From Vibrio superstes (lineage in GTDB: Bacteria > Pseudomonadota > Gammaproteobacteria > Enterobacterales > Vibrionaceae), in contig NZ_BCUR01000001.1 of assembly GCF_003569005.1 (NCBI RefSeq), positions 310,001 to 374,000 on the forward strand: a DNA stretch of 64,000 nt. Direction: 5' to 3'. The notes below the pieces were generated by a model that saw only the letters and a list, made by a program, of their open reading frames with translations, had not been told where the DNA came from and made no database searches. A program made the position numbers and the translations under genes. Positions 16,767-25,392 of this stretch are shown in pieces (within the stretch, counting starts at the first letter, position 1; each line of letters begins with the position of its first letter).

Positions 16767-18206
16767 GTGAAGTCTTTCTCGTCTATGTTGTGCGTGGCGC
16801 TAATTTCTCTTTTAGTCTCCCCTGTTGCCTTTTCTTCCACTAGCCATGTTATGCCCGACTTAACCCAATCAGGTGTTGGGTATGCTGCTCTCGTTATCTT
16901 TGCATTGGCCTATTGCCTCGTAATGGGCGAAGAAGTCCTAAAGCTCAGAAAATCTAAACCTGTATTGCTTGCTGCCGGGCTTATCTGGATTTTGATCGGA
17001 TTTACCTTCCAGCGCTTGGGGCAAATGGATGTAGCTAAATCCGCAATCGATCACAACCTACTTGAGTACTCAGAGCTACTGCTGTTCTTGCTGGTTGCTA
17101 TGACTTACATCAGCGCAATGGAAGAGCGTCGCCTGTTTGATGCCTTGCAAGCTTGGATGGTAGGTAAAGGCTTCAACCTGCGTTCCTTATTCTGGATAAC
17201 GGGTATTCTTTCATTCTTTATTTCTCCTATCGCCGATAACCTGACTACCGCATTATTGATGTGCGCCGTAGTGATGAAGGTCGGTGGATCCAACTATAAG
17301 TTCATCAACATAGCCTGTGTCAATATTGTCATTGCAGCAAACGCAGGTGGTGCGTTTAGTCCCTTTGGTGATATTACAACCTTGATGGTGTGGCAGGCAG
17401 GTCACGTTGAATTTATGCAGTTCCTGACTCTATTTGCTCCTTCTGTGGTCAACTACATAGTGCCAGCTGTGATCATGTCATTCTTTGTACCAAAAACGAG
17501 TCCAGATGCGGTACATGAGTATGTTGAACTTAAGCGTGGTGCCAAACGCATTGTCGCCTTATTCATCTTAACTATTGCAACAGCCGTTGCTTTCCATGGT
17601 TTACTGCACTTCCCACCGGTTATCGGTATGATGATGGGACTGGCTTACCTGCAATTCTTTGGTTTCTACCTGCGCAAGACACTGCCGCGTTCTCTAGCTA
17701 AAAAGCGAGCTGTCGCAGAAGCTCATCACGACAAAGCGGCTCTAAAGCGCCTTGGTTCTGTGGTTCCATTTGATGTATTTAGACGAGTTTCTCATGCCGA
17801 GTGGGACACCCTACTGTTTTTCTATGGCGTCGTAATGTGTGTGGGCGGCTTAAGTTTGCTTGGCTATCTAGGGCTAGTGTCTGAAATCATGTACACCCAG
17901 TGGGATCCTATTTGGGCAAACGTCATGGTCGGAATACTGTCCGCGATTGTCGATAACATTCCCGTTATGTTTGCCATTTTGACCATGCAACCGGAGCTAT
18001 CCATGGGCAACTGGTTGTTGGTTACCCTAACCGCTGGTGTGGGAGGCAGTTTGTTGTCTATAGGCTCGGCCGCAGGCGTTGCATTAATGGGTGCCGCCCA
18101 TGGTAAATATACCTTCTTTGGTCACCTAAAATGGATGCCGATCATTGCCCTTGGTTATGCTGCAAGTATCGCCACTCACCTATGGGTTAATGGTCATCTA
18201 TTCTGA
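16767..18206 (+). CDS. nhaD: Na+/H+ antiporter NhaD
   Basis: 479 aa from a GTG start at 16767, preceded by AAGGAG at 5 nt; an upstream in-frame TTG at 16683 has no ribosome site. The length agrees with V. cholerae NhaD. An N-terminal hydrophobic leader (ending about VAFSS) is followed by 12-13 helices, with the ion-transporter signatures SPIADNLTTALLM, NAGGAFSPFGDITTLMVW and AIVDNIPVMFAIL, whose Asp/Asn residues are expected in transport. NhaD exports Na+ or Li+ for protons and supports growth in salt and at alkaline pH. Monocistronic by spacing. Confidence 0.92.
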   Translation: MKSFSSMLCVALISLLVSPVAFSSTSHVMPDLTQSGVGYAALVIFALAYCLVMGEEVLKLRKSKPVLLAAGLIWILIGFTFQRLGQMDVAKSAIDHNLLEYSELLLFLLVAMTYISAMEERRLFDALQAWMVGKGFNLRSLFWITGILSFFISPIADNLTTALLMCAVVMKVGGSNYKFINIACVNIVIAANAGGAFSPFGDITTLMVWQAGHVEFMQFLTLFAPSVVNYIVPAVIMSFFVPKTSPDAVHEYVELKRGAKRIVALFILTIATAVAFHGLLHFPPVIGMMMGLAYLQFFGFYLRKTLPRSLAKKRAVAEAHHDKAALKRLGSVVPFDVFRRVSHAEWDTLLFFYGVVMCVGGLSLLGYLGLVSEIMYTQWDPIWANVMVGILSAIVDNIPVMFAILTMQPELSMGNWLLVTLTAGVGGSLLSIGSAAGVALMGAAHGKYTFFGHLKWMPIIALGYAASIATHLWVNGHLF

Positions 18207-18295
18207 AATCGGACGCAAAATTGATCTGCGTCAAAGGCGTGTAGCACGCAATATGTGTAACTATCCGCTTCATGAATAGATAAAGAAGTAATTCC

Positions 18296-19402
18296 ATGAC
18301 ACAAGTAGATCAAAATCGTTTAGTAGATAACTTCCTACAACTGGTAAAAATTGACAGCGAATCAGGCAACGAAAAAGAAGTCGCCATTGAAATCGAATCT
18401 CAGCTTCAGCAACTAGGCTTTGACGTAGAGCGTCTTGCAGTGCCTGAAACCCTGTCAAATGGCTTTAACATTTACGCTAAATTACCAGGCAAACTAGACG
18501 GTAGCATCGTACTAAGCTGTCACATGGATACGGTAACACCAGGCAACGGCATTGAGCCAGTAATCAAAGACGGCATCATTAGCTCTGCGGGTGACACGAT
18601 TCTTGGTGGTGATGACAAGTCTGGCATTGCTGCAATCATCGAAGCAATCAAAACCCTTCAAGAAAACAACGTTGAACATAAGACCATCGAGATCGCGTTC
18701 ACTGTATTTGAAGAAGGTGGTTTACACGGCTCTAAGCAATTCGATTGCAGCAAGATCGAATCTGAAATGGGTATTGTTTTAGACTCAGGCGGCCCTATCG
18801 GCACCATCATTGCTGTAGCTCCGGGTCAGCAAAACCTTAAAGTAAACATCACAGGTAAACCAGCTCACGCAGGCTTAGCGCCAGAGCAAGGTATCAACGC
18901 CTTAACGGTTGCCTCTGATGCCATTGCCAACATGAACCTGTCTCGTATAGACGAAGAAACCACAGCCAATATCGGTGTTGTTAAAGGTGGCCAAGCGACC
19001 AACATCGTCATGCCAAGCCTGTACATCGAAGCAGAAGCACGCTCTCTTGACGAAGAAAAACTGGCAAAACAAGTGGCTCATATGGTTGAAACCTTTGAAG
19101 CGGCGGCGAACAAACATGGCGCCGAGGTCGATATCGTTTCAACCCGCGCATACAACCCGTTCCAGATCCCTGAATCACACCCTCACATCCAAACGGTAAA
19201 AGAAGTATTCACGCAACTGGACATCGAGCCAATCGTAACCTCTACAGGTGGCGGTAGTGATGCCAATATCTTTGCTGAGAAAGGCCTAACCATCGTTAAC
19301 CTATCTACAGGTATGGCTAAGGTACACACAACTGAAGAGTACATCGCTATCGAAGATATGCGTAAGATTTCTCAGTTCTTGATGAGTTACTTAGCCAAGT
19401 AA
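18296..19402 (+). CDS. M20-family metallopeptidase, peptidase T-like
   Basis: 368 aa cytoplasmic zinc peptidase. Metal-binding and catalytic residues are visible: His76 and Asp78 in SCHMDTV, Asp106 in GGDDKSG, the Glu pair in FEEGG (139-140), Asp163 in LDSGG, and a late His in KVHTTEE. The lid domain (about 175-285) is the usual dimerisation domain. The sequence matches the PepT-like M20 group found in vibrios and bacilli, which cleave tripeptides, rather than DapE or ArgE. A strong terminator follows. Confidence 0.85.
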   Translation: MTQVDQNRLVDNFLQLVKIDSESGNEKEVAIEIESQLQQLGFDVERLAVPETLSNGFNIYAKLPGKLDGSIVLSCHMDTVTPGNGIEPVIKDGIISSAGDTILGGDDKSGIAAIIEAIKTLQENNVEHKTIEIAFTVFEEGGLHGSKQFDCSKIESEMGIVLDSGGPIGTIIAVAPGQQNLKVNITGKPAHAGLAPEQGINALTVASDAIANMNLSRIDEETTANIGVVKGGQATNIVMPSLYIEAEARSLDEEKLAKQVAHMVETFEAAANKHGAEVDIVSTRAYNPFQIPESHPHIQTVKEVFTQLDIEPIVTSTGGGSDANIFAEKGLTIVNLSTGMAKVHTTEEYIAIEDMRKISQFLMSYLAK

Positions 19403-19408
19403 ACTTTT

Positions 19409-19443
19409 AGCTAACCGTTTGAGCTACAAACGGTTAGCTTTAC
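19409..19443 (+). terminator. Terminator after the peptidase gene
   Basis: Perfect 13-bp stem AGCTAACCGTTTG/CAAACGGTTAGCT with loop AGCTA, then TTTA. It begins 7 bp after the stop codon. Confidence 0.7.
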
Positions 19444-19457
19444 TCATCGCCTTCACA

Positions 19458-19761
19458 CGTCATCCGTTCATTTCCACGCACTCCCAGTGGTAATCGAAGG
19501 CATCTGGCCTCTCCTCATAGATACCCGATAAAACACCTCGGGTATGACGGCCTGCAAGCCCAGCAATTCCGATACCTTTCTAATACTTCTATGCTTGTCC
19601 ATATTTAACCCGTCATTCCCGCGCGCTCCTAGTGGGAATCGAAGGCATCAGGTCTCTTCTCATAGATACCCGATATAACATCTCGGGTATGACGGCCTGC
19701 AAGCCCAGCAATTCGAATACCTTTCTAATACTTCTATGCTTGTCCATATTTAACCCGTCAT
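19458..19761. repeat. CGTCAT...ATGACG repeats, left part of array
   Basis: Units begin at 19458, 19611 and 19756 (periods 153 and about 146 bp). Each starts CGTCAT and contains a degenerate CCCACGCGCTCCTAGTGGG hairpin, GAATCGAAGGCATC and a second hairpin ATACCCGA...TCGGGTAT, and ends ATGACG. Between units is a shared spacer running from CCTGCAAGCC to TTGTCCATATTTAACC. The third unit is broken after its first six bases by the IS element and resumes at 21153. Confidence 0.88.
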
Positions 19762-19799
19762 ATATGGACCCACCCAGTTTGCAAGTCATTTTACATTCT

Positions 19800-20030
19800 T
19801 GGTTATTGAGTCATTGTCGTTCATATATTCGGCCTGTTTACTGAGCTCTATCGTGCTCATGGCCTTGATGTAATCTGCACCCAATGCTCTTTATCATTCC
19901 CACGGCTTCTGATGAGCCAATGACGGTGTCAGAGTTTCACTGGGGCGGGATGACCGCTAACCATCGATGTAAAATGTATCGCAACTGACGATGAGTGTTG
20001 TTTAACTGGTTAATTCCCTACTGTTTAGAG
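19800..20030 (-). ncRNA. Candidate bridge/seeker RNA of the IS1111-type element
   Basis: Non-coding segment between the transposase stop and the IS end, read in the transposase direction. It contains CCGTCATT (complement of 19919-19926), a small hairpin GGCT-loop-AGCC (19904-19918), then GTGGGAATGA (complement of 19894-19903). CCGTCATT equals the top strand on the left of the insertion site; GTGGGAATGA equals the bottom strand on the right; they overlap at the AT core. CUCU and AGAG could close the outer stem. This is the two-guide internal loop described for IS110/IS1111 guide RNAs. RNA ends are not determined; ATATATG and AATGA farther along (complements of 19822-19828 and 19811-19815) may be the donor guides. 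Confidence 0.6.
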
Positions 20031-20046
20031 CGTTAGCATTATCAAG

Positions 20047-21066
20047 TTATGCTTCTTTAAGTTGGTACGGTTTGTTGTGTGTAATCACAGCCCAGACAAT
20101 GCGTGCCAACTTATTCGCTAACGCTACACAGGCTTTGTTAAAGCTTTTCTCATGCTTCAGCTTAGTTGCCCAGACGCTCACCTTGTCTTCTTTCCTATCT
20201 GCATATTGGAGTACACTCCTCGCTCCGTGTATCAGAAGCGCTCTGAGTACGACGTTACCTTTCTTGGTGATGCCATACAGTTGAGATTTCCCTCCAGTTG
20301 AGAACTGTCTCGGAACCAGACCACACCAAGCAGAGAAGTGTCGACCACTCTTAAACTGTGTCCCTTTCCCAATGGCTGCATACAACGCTAGCGCGGTGAT
20401 AGGTCCGATACCCACGACACTTTGCGCTATCTGACAGACATAATTTTCTTTAGCAAAAGCCTTTAGCTTGCTCTCGACCTGTTCAATACGGTCGTTTAAG
20501 GACAAGAACTCCTGGTACAGTTCATTGAACAAATCTCTAGCGACCCAGGTCAGTTCGTTACCTGGGTCTTCTAAGAACTCTGGAACGGACCTACGCAAGG
20601 CTGAGATACCTCGATTCATACAGAGCCCATACTCAAGCAGTAATCCTCGTATCTGGTTCATTAGTTGAGTGCGTTGCTTAATCAAGCGTTGCCTAATACG
20701 CAGGTACATTTGAGCGTCTTGTTGGTCAATGGTTTTTATCGGTACAAACGTCATATTGTCACGTTGTGCGGCTTCCGCTATCGCTTCTGCGTCGTTGTAG
20801 TCATTCTTATTTTTACGACGATATGAAGTGACATGTTGCGGAGGGACGAGTTTAACCTCATGCCCAAGCTTGATGAGCTCCCGAGCCAAGTGATTAGAGG
20901 CACCACAGGCTTCAATGGCAATTGTTTGAGGAGCTAACTTAGCAAAGTATGAGAGTGTAGCCGCGCGCTTAAGCTGCTTCTTATATGTGATTTTTCCGCG
21001 TGATGTGACGAACACTGCATGAAAAACATTCTTGGCAATATCTAATCCGACCGTTACATTTGTCAT
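20047..21066 (-). CDS. IS110-family transposase
   Basis: 339 aa DEDD recombinase. The RuvC-like N-terminal domain shows Asp9 (GLDIAK), Glu52 (AIEACG), Asp89 and Asp92 (NDYNDAEA). The C-terminal Tnp_20 domain carries VVGIGPITALAL and AWCGLVPRQFSTGGKS, which holds the probable catalytic serine (Ser256). A coiled-coil lies between (about 180-205). The reading frame is full length with no frameshift. It has short upstream and long downstream non-coding flanks inside the IS, as in the IS1111 group. Confidence 0.95.
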   Translation of the reverse strand: MTNVTVGLDIAKNVFHAVFVTSRGKITYKKQLKRAATLSYFAKLAPQTIAIEACGASNHLARELIKLGHEVKLVPPQHVTSYRRKNKNDYNDAEAIAEAAQRDNMTFVPIKTIDQQDAQMYLRIRQRLIKQRTQLMNQIRGLLLEYGLCMNRGISALRRSVPEFLEDPGNELTWVARDLFNELYQEFLSLNDRIEQVESKLKAFAKENYVCQIAQSVVGIGPITALALYAAIGKGTQFKSGRHFSAWCGLVPRQFSTGGKSQLYGITKKGNVVLRALLIHGARSVLQYADRKEDKVSVWATKLKHEKSFNKACVALANKLARIVWAVITHNKPYQLKEA

Positions 21067-21152
21067 GTGGACCTACCCTTATTTAGATGCTTGTTTGTTC
21101 AACTTCATCTTGGCGCATTGTGACGCCGTGTAAAGGGTGGGTCCATTTCATT

Positions 21153-21637
21153 ATTCCCACACGCTCCTAGCGGGAATCGAAGGCATCAGGTCTCTCCTCA
21201 TAGATACCCGATAAAACACTTCGGGTATGACGATCTGTAAACTGAGTTATCCTGATGCTTAACATGTCATTCCCACGCGCTCTTAGTGGGAATCGAAGGC
21301 ATCTGGTCTCATAGATACCCGATAACACATCTCGGGTATGACGATCTGTAAACCGAGTTATCCTGATGCTTAACCCGTCATTCCCACGCGCTCCTAGTGG
21401 GAATCGAAGGCATCTGGTCTTTCCTCATAGATACCCGATAAAACACCTCGGGTATGACGATCTGTAAACCGAGTTATCCTGATGCTTACCCCGTCATTCC
21501 CACGCGCTCCTAGTGGGAATCGAAGGCATCTGGTCTCTTCTCATAGATACCCGATAACACACCTCGGGTATGACGGTCTGTAAACCGAGTTATCCTGATG
21601 CTTAACATGTCATTCCCACGCGCTCTTAGTGGGAATC
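21153..21637. repeat. CGTCAT...ATGACG repeats, right part of array
   Basis: After the IS the broken unit continues to 21232, then units start at about 21266, 21376, 21492 and 21608 (periods 110-117 bp), the last truncated at about 21637. Each carries the ATACCCGA...TCGGGTAT hairpin and ends ATGACG. The spacer here (GATCTGTAAACCGAGTTATCCTGATGCTTA) differs from that left of the IS, so two array types meet near the insertion point. Confidence 0.88.
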
Positions 21638-21748
21638 TAATGCGAAAACTAGTTGGCTCTGAAAGCTAGAATACTCAGAAAGCAGCCCACGGATATTCAC
21701 ACAATATCGTTTCCCCTACCTTTTATTTCCCTTACAATACAATCATCA

Positions 21749-22690
21749 ATGGACTTGGCTTCAAAAACTAACTTTATGAATTACTTCACCAACTTCCTTA
21801 AGGGAATGGCTATGGGTGCAGCTGACGTTGTTCCCGGTGTTTCTGGCGGTACCATCGCATTCATTACTGGCATCTACGATACCTTGCTAGAGAGTATCCG
21901 CCGTGTAAATCCATCGCTAATTGGCGTGCTTCGTTCAAAAGGACTCAAAGGCGCATTCGACCACATCAATGGCTTCTTCTTACTGTCCCTGTTTGGGGGC
22001 ATTTTTACCAGTATATTGACCCTAGCTAAGCTCATCTCTTGGTTATTAGTTACCCACCCAATTCCACTGTGGTCTTTTTTCTTTGGTCTGATCTTAGTAT
22101 CGGTCTGGCATATCATGCGTCAAATTGAATCTTTTGATCTGATGAAGTGGGTCGGCTTTGCTCTGGGTATTGCACTCGCATTTGCTATTACTGTACTCAA
22201 CCCTTTAAACCTCGAGCCAACGATCATCAACATCGTGCTGTCAGGCTCCATCGCCATCTGTGCAATGATTTTACCGGGAATATCCGGCAGCTTTATTTTG
22301 CTATTGATAGGTATGTACGGTCCGGTTATTGGTGCCGTTAAAGGCTTGGACATTGGATTTCTGATGTTATTTATGAGTGGTTGCTTGTGTGGCTTGCTGA
22401 GCTTTTCACACCTACTGTCATGGCTTCTCAGGCGCTTCAGAGACATTACCCTTATGTTCTTGGTTGGCCTAATGGTGGGCACATTGCCAAAGATTTGGCC
22501 TTGGAAAGAGACGCTTACATGGCGCACTAACTCCAGCGGCGAGCAAGTACCATTACTGCAAGAAAACCTCATGCCTCACAATTTTGAGTCGATTACTGGT
22601 ACACCATCACAAACTGCGATAGCAGTGGTAATGATGTTGGTTGCGATTGGACTAGTATTGGCTTTAGAGAAATTTGCTGAAGACAAATAA
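21749..22690 (+). CDS. popT: DUF368 undecaprenyl-phosphate translocase, PopT-like
   Basis: Polytopic inner-membrane protein; 313 aa from the ATG at 21749 (an ATG at 21776 is also possible, neither has a clear ribosome site). The DUF368 signature is at the N-terminus: FLKGMAMGAADVVPGVSGGT. A related inverted-repeat half, IAICAMILPGISGSFILLL, lies near residues 175-195, reflecting the two-fold pseudo-symmetry of this fold. DUF368 proteins were shown in V. cholerae (VCA0040) and others to recycle C55-phosphate across the membrane for cell-wall synthesis, important at alkaline pH. Its stop codon overlaps the next ATG by one base; it heads a five-gene cluster. Confidence 0.85.
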   Translation: MDLASKTNFMNYFTNFLKGMAMGAADVVPGVSGGTIAFITGIYDTLLESIRRVNPSLIGVLRSKGLKGAFDHINGFFLLSLFGGIFTSILTLAKLISWLLVTHPIPLWSFFFGLILVSVWHIMRQIESFDLMKWVGFALGIALAFAITVLNPLNLEPTIINIVLSGSIAICAMILPGISGSFILLLIGMYGPVIGAVKGLDIGFLMLFMSGCLCGLLSFSHLLSWLLRRFRDITLMFLVGLMVGTLPKIWPWKETLTWRTNSSGEQVPLLQENLMPHNFESITGTPSQTAIAVVMMLVAIGLVLALEKFAEDK

Positions 22691-23127
22691 TGAACAACAT
22701 TTTCAAAGGCCTAGCTTTCATACTTGCTCTTGGGTTAGGCTTTTTTGCTAAGGATATCTATCAAATAGTTCAGATATCCTTAGCCAATAATGAACTGAAA
22801 TCTGATATTGAATACTGCCAACTATCCACCACCGTCTGCACTATAAATGATATAAACATAGTGCTGGAGCAAGATGTTGTTTCACCGATGCAGCCCACCT
22901 CTATTGAGGTAAGCTGGCCAAATAACAACGATGAACAACTATGGATAGAACTTGAGGGCAAAGAAATGTCCATGGGTGTGGCAAAGTTTGTACTCAGCAA
23001 TCAAGGTAATGGCACGTTTTCTGGTTCTTTATTACTGCCTGTTTGCCATAGCGATGCTATGACATGGATAGGTTCTATCCAATCTTCAAACGGAACACTT
23101 CCCATCTCAGTAAGGATGCAAAGATGA
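22690..23127 (+). CDS. Small membrane-anchored protein, unknown function
   Basis: 145 aa. One N-terminal hydrophobic helix (about 5-22) is followed by an extracytoplasmic domain with three cysteines (Cys43, Cys50 and Cys119) and beta-rich sequence SMGVAKFVLSNQGNGTFSGSLLLPVC. I do not recognise a family. It is translationally coupled at both ends: TAATG with the DUF368 gene and ATGA with the Sco gene. Its place before Sco and PCu(A)C suggests a periplasmic job in copper delivery or redox, but that is only context. Confidence 0.6.
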   Translation: MNNIFKGLAFILALGLGFFAKDIYQIVQISLANNELKSDIEYCQLSTTVCTINDINIVLEQDVVSPMQPTSIEVSWPNNNDEQLWIELEGKEMSMGVAKFVLSNQGNGTFSGSLLLPVCHSDAMTWIGSIQSSNGTLPISVRMQR

Positions 23128-23729
23128 GCAAAAGCTGGACACTCACCATGATTGTCGCAGTTGCCTTAGGTTTCGGGGTTAAGTCATATTTAGATGCCCA
23201 AGACCAAAAGCAAGTCAACCAACAAAGCGAACGAGCAGCGCATCCTTTAGTGACAGGAGCTAATGGAGAGCAAAAGGCGTTATTTAATCCAGACGATCCG
23301 CGTATCAATGTGGTCTATTTTGGCTTCACTCGCTGTCCCGATGTTTGCCCTACTTCTCTCGCTATGCTCAGCGCTGCTTTACATCAAGTGCCCAAAGAAG
23401 TACTCGCTAAGATACGTCCCATCTTAATCACTTTAGATCCCGAGCGAGACTCTGGTGATGATGTCCATCAATACGCGCAATATTTTCACGAGAATTTCGA
23501 GGGCTACCACGCCGATCCTGAAACATTAGAGGCCTTGGCAAATAAGTACGGCGTTATCTATATCAAAACAGAACTTGAAGATTCTGCTCTCGAATATACC
23601 GTTGATCACAGCTCATATTTTTACTTTCTCGCACCTGATGGTACGGAAATGACCAAGGTGCAACACACTCTTACCCCAGCGCCACTGGTTAAAGCTATTA
23701 ATGACATCACAATGGAGATGCAACCATGA
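23124..23729 (+). CDS. SCO1/SenC-type copper chaperone
   Basis: 201 aa thioredoxin-fold protein held in the inner membrane by an N-terminal helix (about 5-20). Copper ligands of the Sco family are all present: Cys71 and Cys75 in CPDVCP and His162 in DHSSYFYFL. Sco proteins load the CuA centre of cytochrome c oxidase or keep its cysteines reduced. The start at 23124 is chosen for AAGGA seven nt upstream and for the ATGA overlap with the previous gene. Confidence 0.92.
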   Translation: MSKSWTLTMIVAVALGFGVKSYLDAQDQKQVNQQSERAAHPLVTGANGEQKALFNPDDPRINVVYFGFTRCPDVCPTSLAMLSAALHQVPKEVLAKIRPILITLDPERDSGDDVHQYAQYFHENFEGYHADPETLEALANKYGVIYIKTELEDSALEYTVDHSSYFYFLAPDGTEMTKVQHTLTPAPLVKAINDITMEMQP

Positions 23730-24157
23730 AAACTCGCCTTCTTACTTTCATCCTAGTGCTACTTTCCCCTTTTGCGCATGCCAACAATGTTGCAACAGTT
23801 TCAGGTGCCTACGCTAAAGAAACCCCGCCGACCTCGACCACTAGCGCTATATTTTTAACCATTAACAATCCAGGTGCAGAGAAACGTGCTCTTATATCAG
23901 CAAAAACGCCTATTGCTGAAGTCACCGAGTTACATACTCACGCAATGCAAGATGGCGTGATGAAAATGCGTAAGTTAGATAAGATTGAGCTTCCCGGAAA
24001 AAGCGACACTGAACTAAAGCCACATGGCTTGCATATCATGCTGTTTGGTATCAAAGAGCCGTTGAAAGAAGGCATGGTTATTCCTCTTACGCTTACTTTT
24101 GATACAGGTCGTATGCTAAACCTATCAGTACCTGTCAAAAAAATGATGATGCACTAA
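23726..24157 (+). CDS. Periplasmic copper chaperone PCu(A)C
   Basis: 143 aa with a cleavable signal peptide (about 1-19, ending AHA). The copper motif H-x10-M-x21-H-x-M is exact: His70, Met81, His103, Met105. PCu(A)C passes Cu(I) to Sco or directly to the CuA site of cytochrome oxidase. It overlaps the Sco gene by four bases, so both are made together. A Met/His tail (KKMMMH) may add copper affinity. Confidence 0.92.
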   Translation: MKTRLLTFILVLLSPFAHANNVATVSGAYAKETPPTSTTSAIFLTINNPGAEKRALISAKTPIAEVTELHTHAMQDGVMKMRKLDKIELPGKSDTELKPHGLHIMLFGIKEPLKEGMVIPLTLTFDTGRMLNLSVPVKKMMMH

Positions 24158-25189
24158 ATGAACCTACAAAACCTTGGCTGGCAACCGTTCTTTCAGCAAC
24201 AACTGACTCTTGATGATTATGAAGACGCGGTTGTTGCTCGCATCTCTGCCCACCATCGCTCTGGCTATCAGCTCATTACGGAAAAAGGTGAAGTGTCACT
24301 GCCAATGCATGACTCTTTGCCATCAATGACCGTCGGAGATTGGGTGCTACTCGATCATGAACAGCAATTTCAAAGACGTTTAGAAAGAAGCTCAGTGTTT
24401 TCTAGAAAGGCCGCCGGTTCCAAGGTTGCAGAACAATACATTGCAGCAAACATAGACACGGTATTTATCGTGATGTCGTTAAATGATGACTTTAACCTCA
24501 GCCGCATTGAGCGCTATCTCGCGTTAACCAATGAAGCGCAAGTTGAGGCGGTGATTGTATTAACCAAAACCGACCTTTGCGACGATGCAGAGGCTCTAAA
24601 GCAACAGGTTCAATCTCTAGACCCAATGCTAATGATAGAAGCAGTCAATGCACTAGAGTTTGATAGCGCTCAGTCACTAACTGCGTGGTGTAAGACAGGA
24701 AAAACCGTCGCCTTCCTCGGTTCTTCTGGGGTTGGTAAGTCCACTCTGGTCAACACCTTACTGCAAACAGAAGCGCAGAAAACGGGCTCCATTCGCGAAG
24801 ATGACAGTAAAGGCCGACACACCACCACAGGTCGAACTATCCATCAAATGCCGAGTGGCGGGGTACTCTTAGATACCCCTGGAATGCGTGAGTTGCAACT
24901 GGCAAATGTAGCCCAAGGCATAAGCGAAACCTTCTCTGATGTAGAAGAGATCGCTTCTCAGTGCCGCTTCTTTGATTGCTCACACCAAAACGAACCGGGT
25001 TGTGCGATTCAAAAGGCTCTGCAGTCAGGTGAGCTAGATGATCGTCGCTTGAACAACTACCTAAAACTGCAAAGAGAGCAAGCCCGTAACAGCGCATCTC
25101 TTGCAGAGCTACGCTCCCATGATAAGCAATTGGGTAAGATGTATCGTTCACACCAGAGTGAAGCTAGGAATCGCAAAAATAAATCTTAG
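24158..25189 (+). CDS. Ribosome small-subunit GTPase RsgA-like (probable paralogue)
   Basis: 343 aa circularly permuted GTPase. An OB-fold (about 20-85) precedes G4 TKTD (136-139), G1 GSSGVGKS (188-195) and G3 DTPG (239-242), then a zinc knuckle Cys269, Cys274, His276, Cys282. RsgA promotes late 30S maturation. Here it directly abuts the PCu(A)C stop in a copper/oxidase cluster, not the usual rsgA-psd or orn context, so I think it is a second copy; the primary rsgA would be elsewhere. GTPase identity is secure, the paralogue idea is inference. Confidence 0.88.
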   Translation: MNLQNLGWQPFFQQQLTLDDYEDAVVARISAHHRSGYQLITEKGEVSLPMHDSLPSMTVGDWVLLDHEQQFQRRLERSSVFSRKAAGSKVAEQYIAANIDTVFIVMSLNDDFNLSRIERYLALTNEAQVEAVIVLTKTDLCDDAEALKQQVQSLDPMLMIEAVNALEFDSAQSLTAWCKTGKTVAFLGSSGVGKSTLVNTLLQTEAQKTGSIREDDSKGRHTTTGRTIHQMPSGGVLLDTPGMRELQLANVAQGISETFSDVEEIASQCRFFDCSHQNEPGCAIQKALQSGELDDRRLNNYLKLQREQARNSASLAELRSHDKQLGKMYRSHQSEARNRKNKS

Positions 25190-25221
25190 TGTCAGCTTTC
25201 AGCAGTAAGTTGTTTAAACAC

Positions 25222-25309
25222 AGTCATCCTTGAGCGCTTTCTGGGCCAGCACTCTGGTCGAGGATCTATACGCAGAAGAGGTTCCCGCTAACTACATGCG
25301 GGAACGACG
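25222..25309. repeat. Palindromic CGTCAT-type element
   Basis: Runs from AGTCATCC to ACGACG and contains the hairpin GTTCCCGC/GCGGGAAC (25281-25305). The inner segment GCGCTTTCTGGGCCAGCACT is the reverse complement of a segment in the 28423-28775 copies, so it is the same element in the other orientation. Confidence 0.75.
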
Positions 25310-25317
25310 GTTTATTT

Positions 25318-25371
25318 AGCTGATAGCTTGACGCTATCAGCTATCAGCTATCAGCTATCAGCTATCAGCTA
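25318..25371. repeat. Hairpin plus GCTATCA heptamer array
   Basis: A 10-bp stem AGCTGATAGC/GCTATCAGCT with loop TTGAC runs straight into five perfect copies of the heptamer GCTATCA (25333-25367) and a partial sixth. It lies between the convergent rsgA-like and amylase genes. Confidence 0.85.
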
Positions 25372-25392
25372 AAAAGTGTGAAGCTTTATCTA

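Larger units (their letters stand above)
19762..21154 (-). mobile_element. IS110-family (IS1111-type) insertion sequence, about 1.39 kb
   Basis: The ends are fixed by the repeat it interrupts: the unit reads ACCCGTCAT up to 19761 and ATTCCCAC from 21153, and intact copies read CGTCATTCCCAC. An AT dinucleotide is therefore shared at the junction and there is no longer target duplication, as expected of IS110 elements. Sub-terminal inverted repeats ATGGACCCACCC (19764-19775) and GGGTGGGTCCAT (21135-21146) are the hallmark of the IS1111 group. One DEDD transposase gene fills the middle, with 88 bp non-coding upstream of it and 285 bp downstream. The element looks intact. Confidence 0.9.

Noticed and set aside
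19632-19844. Possible 70-aa protein across repeat and IS end
   Set aside because: Runs through the repeat array and across the IS boundary, so the frame is accidental.
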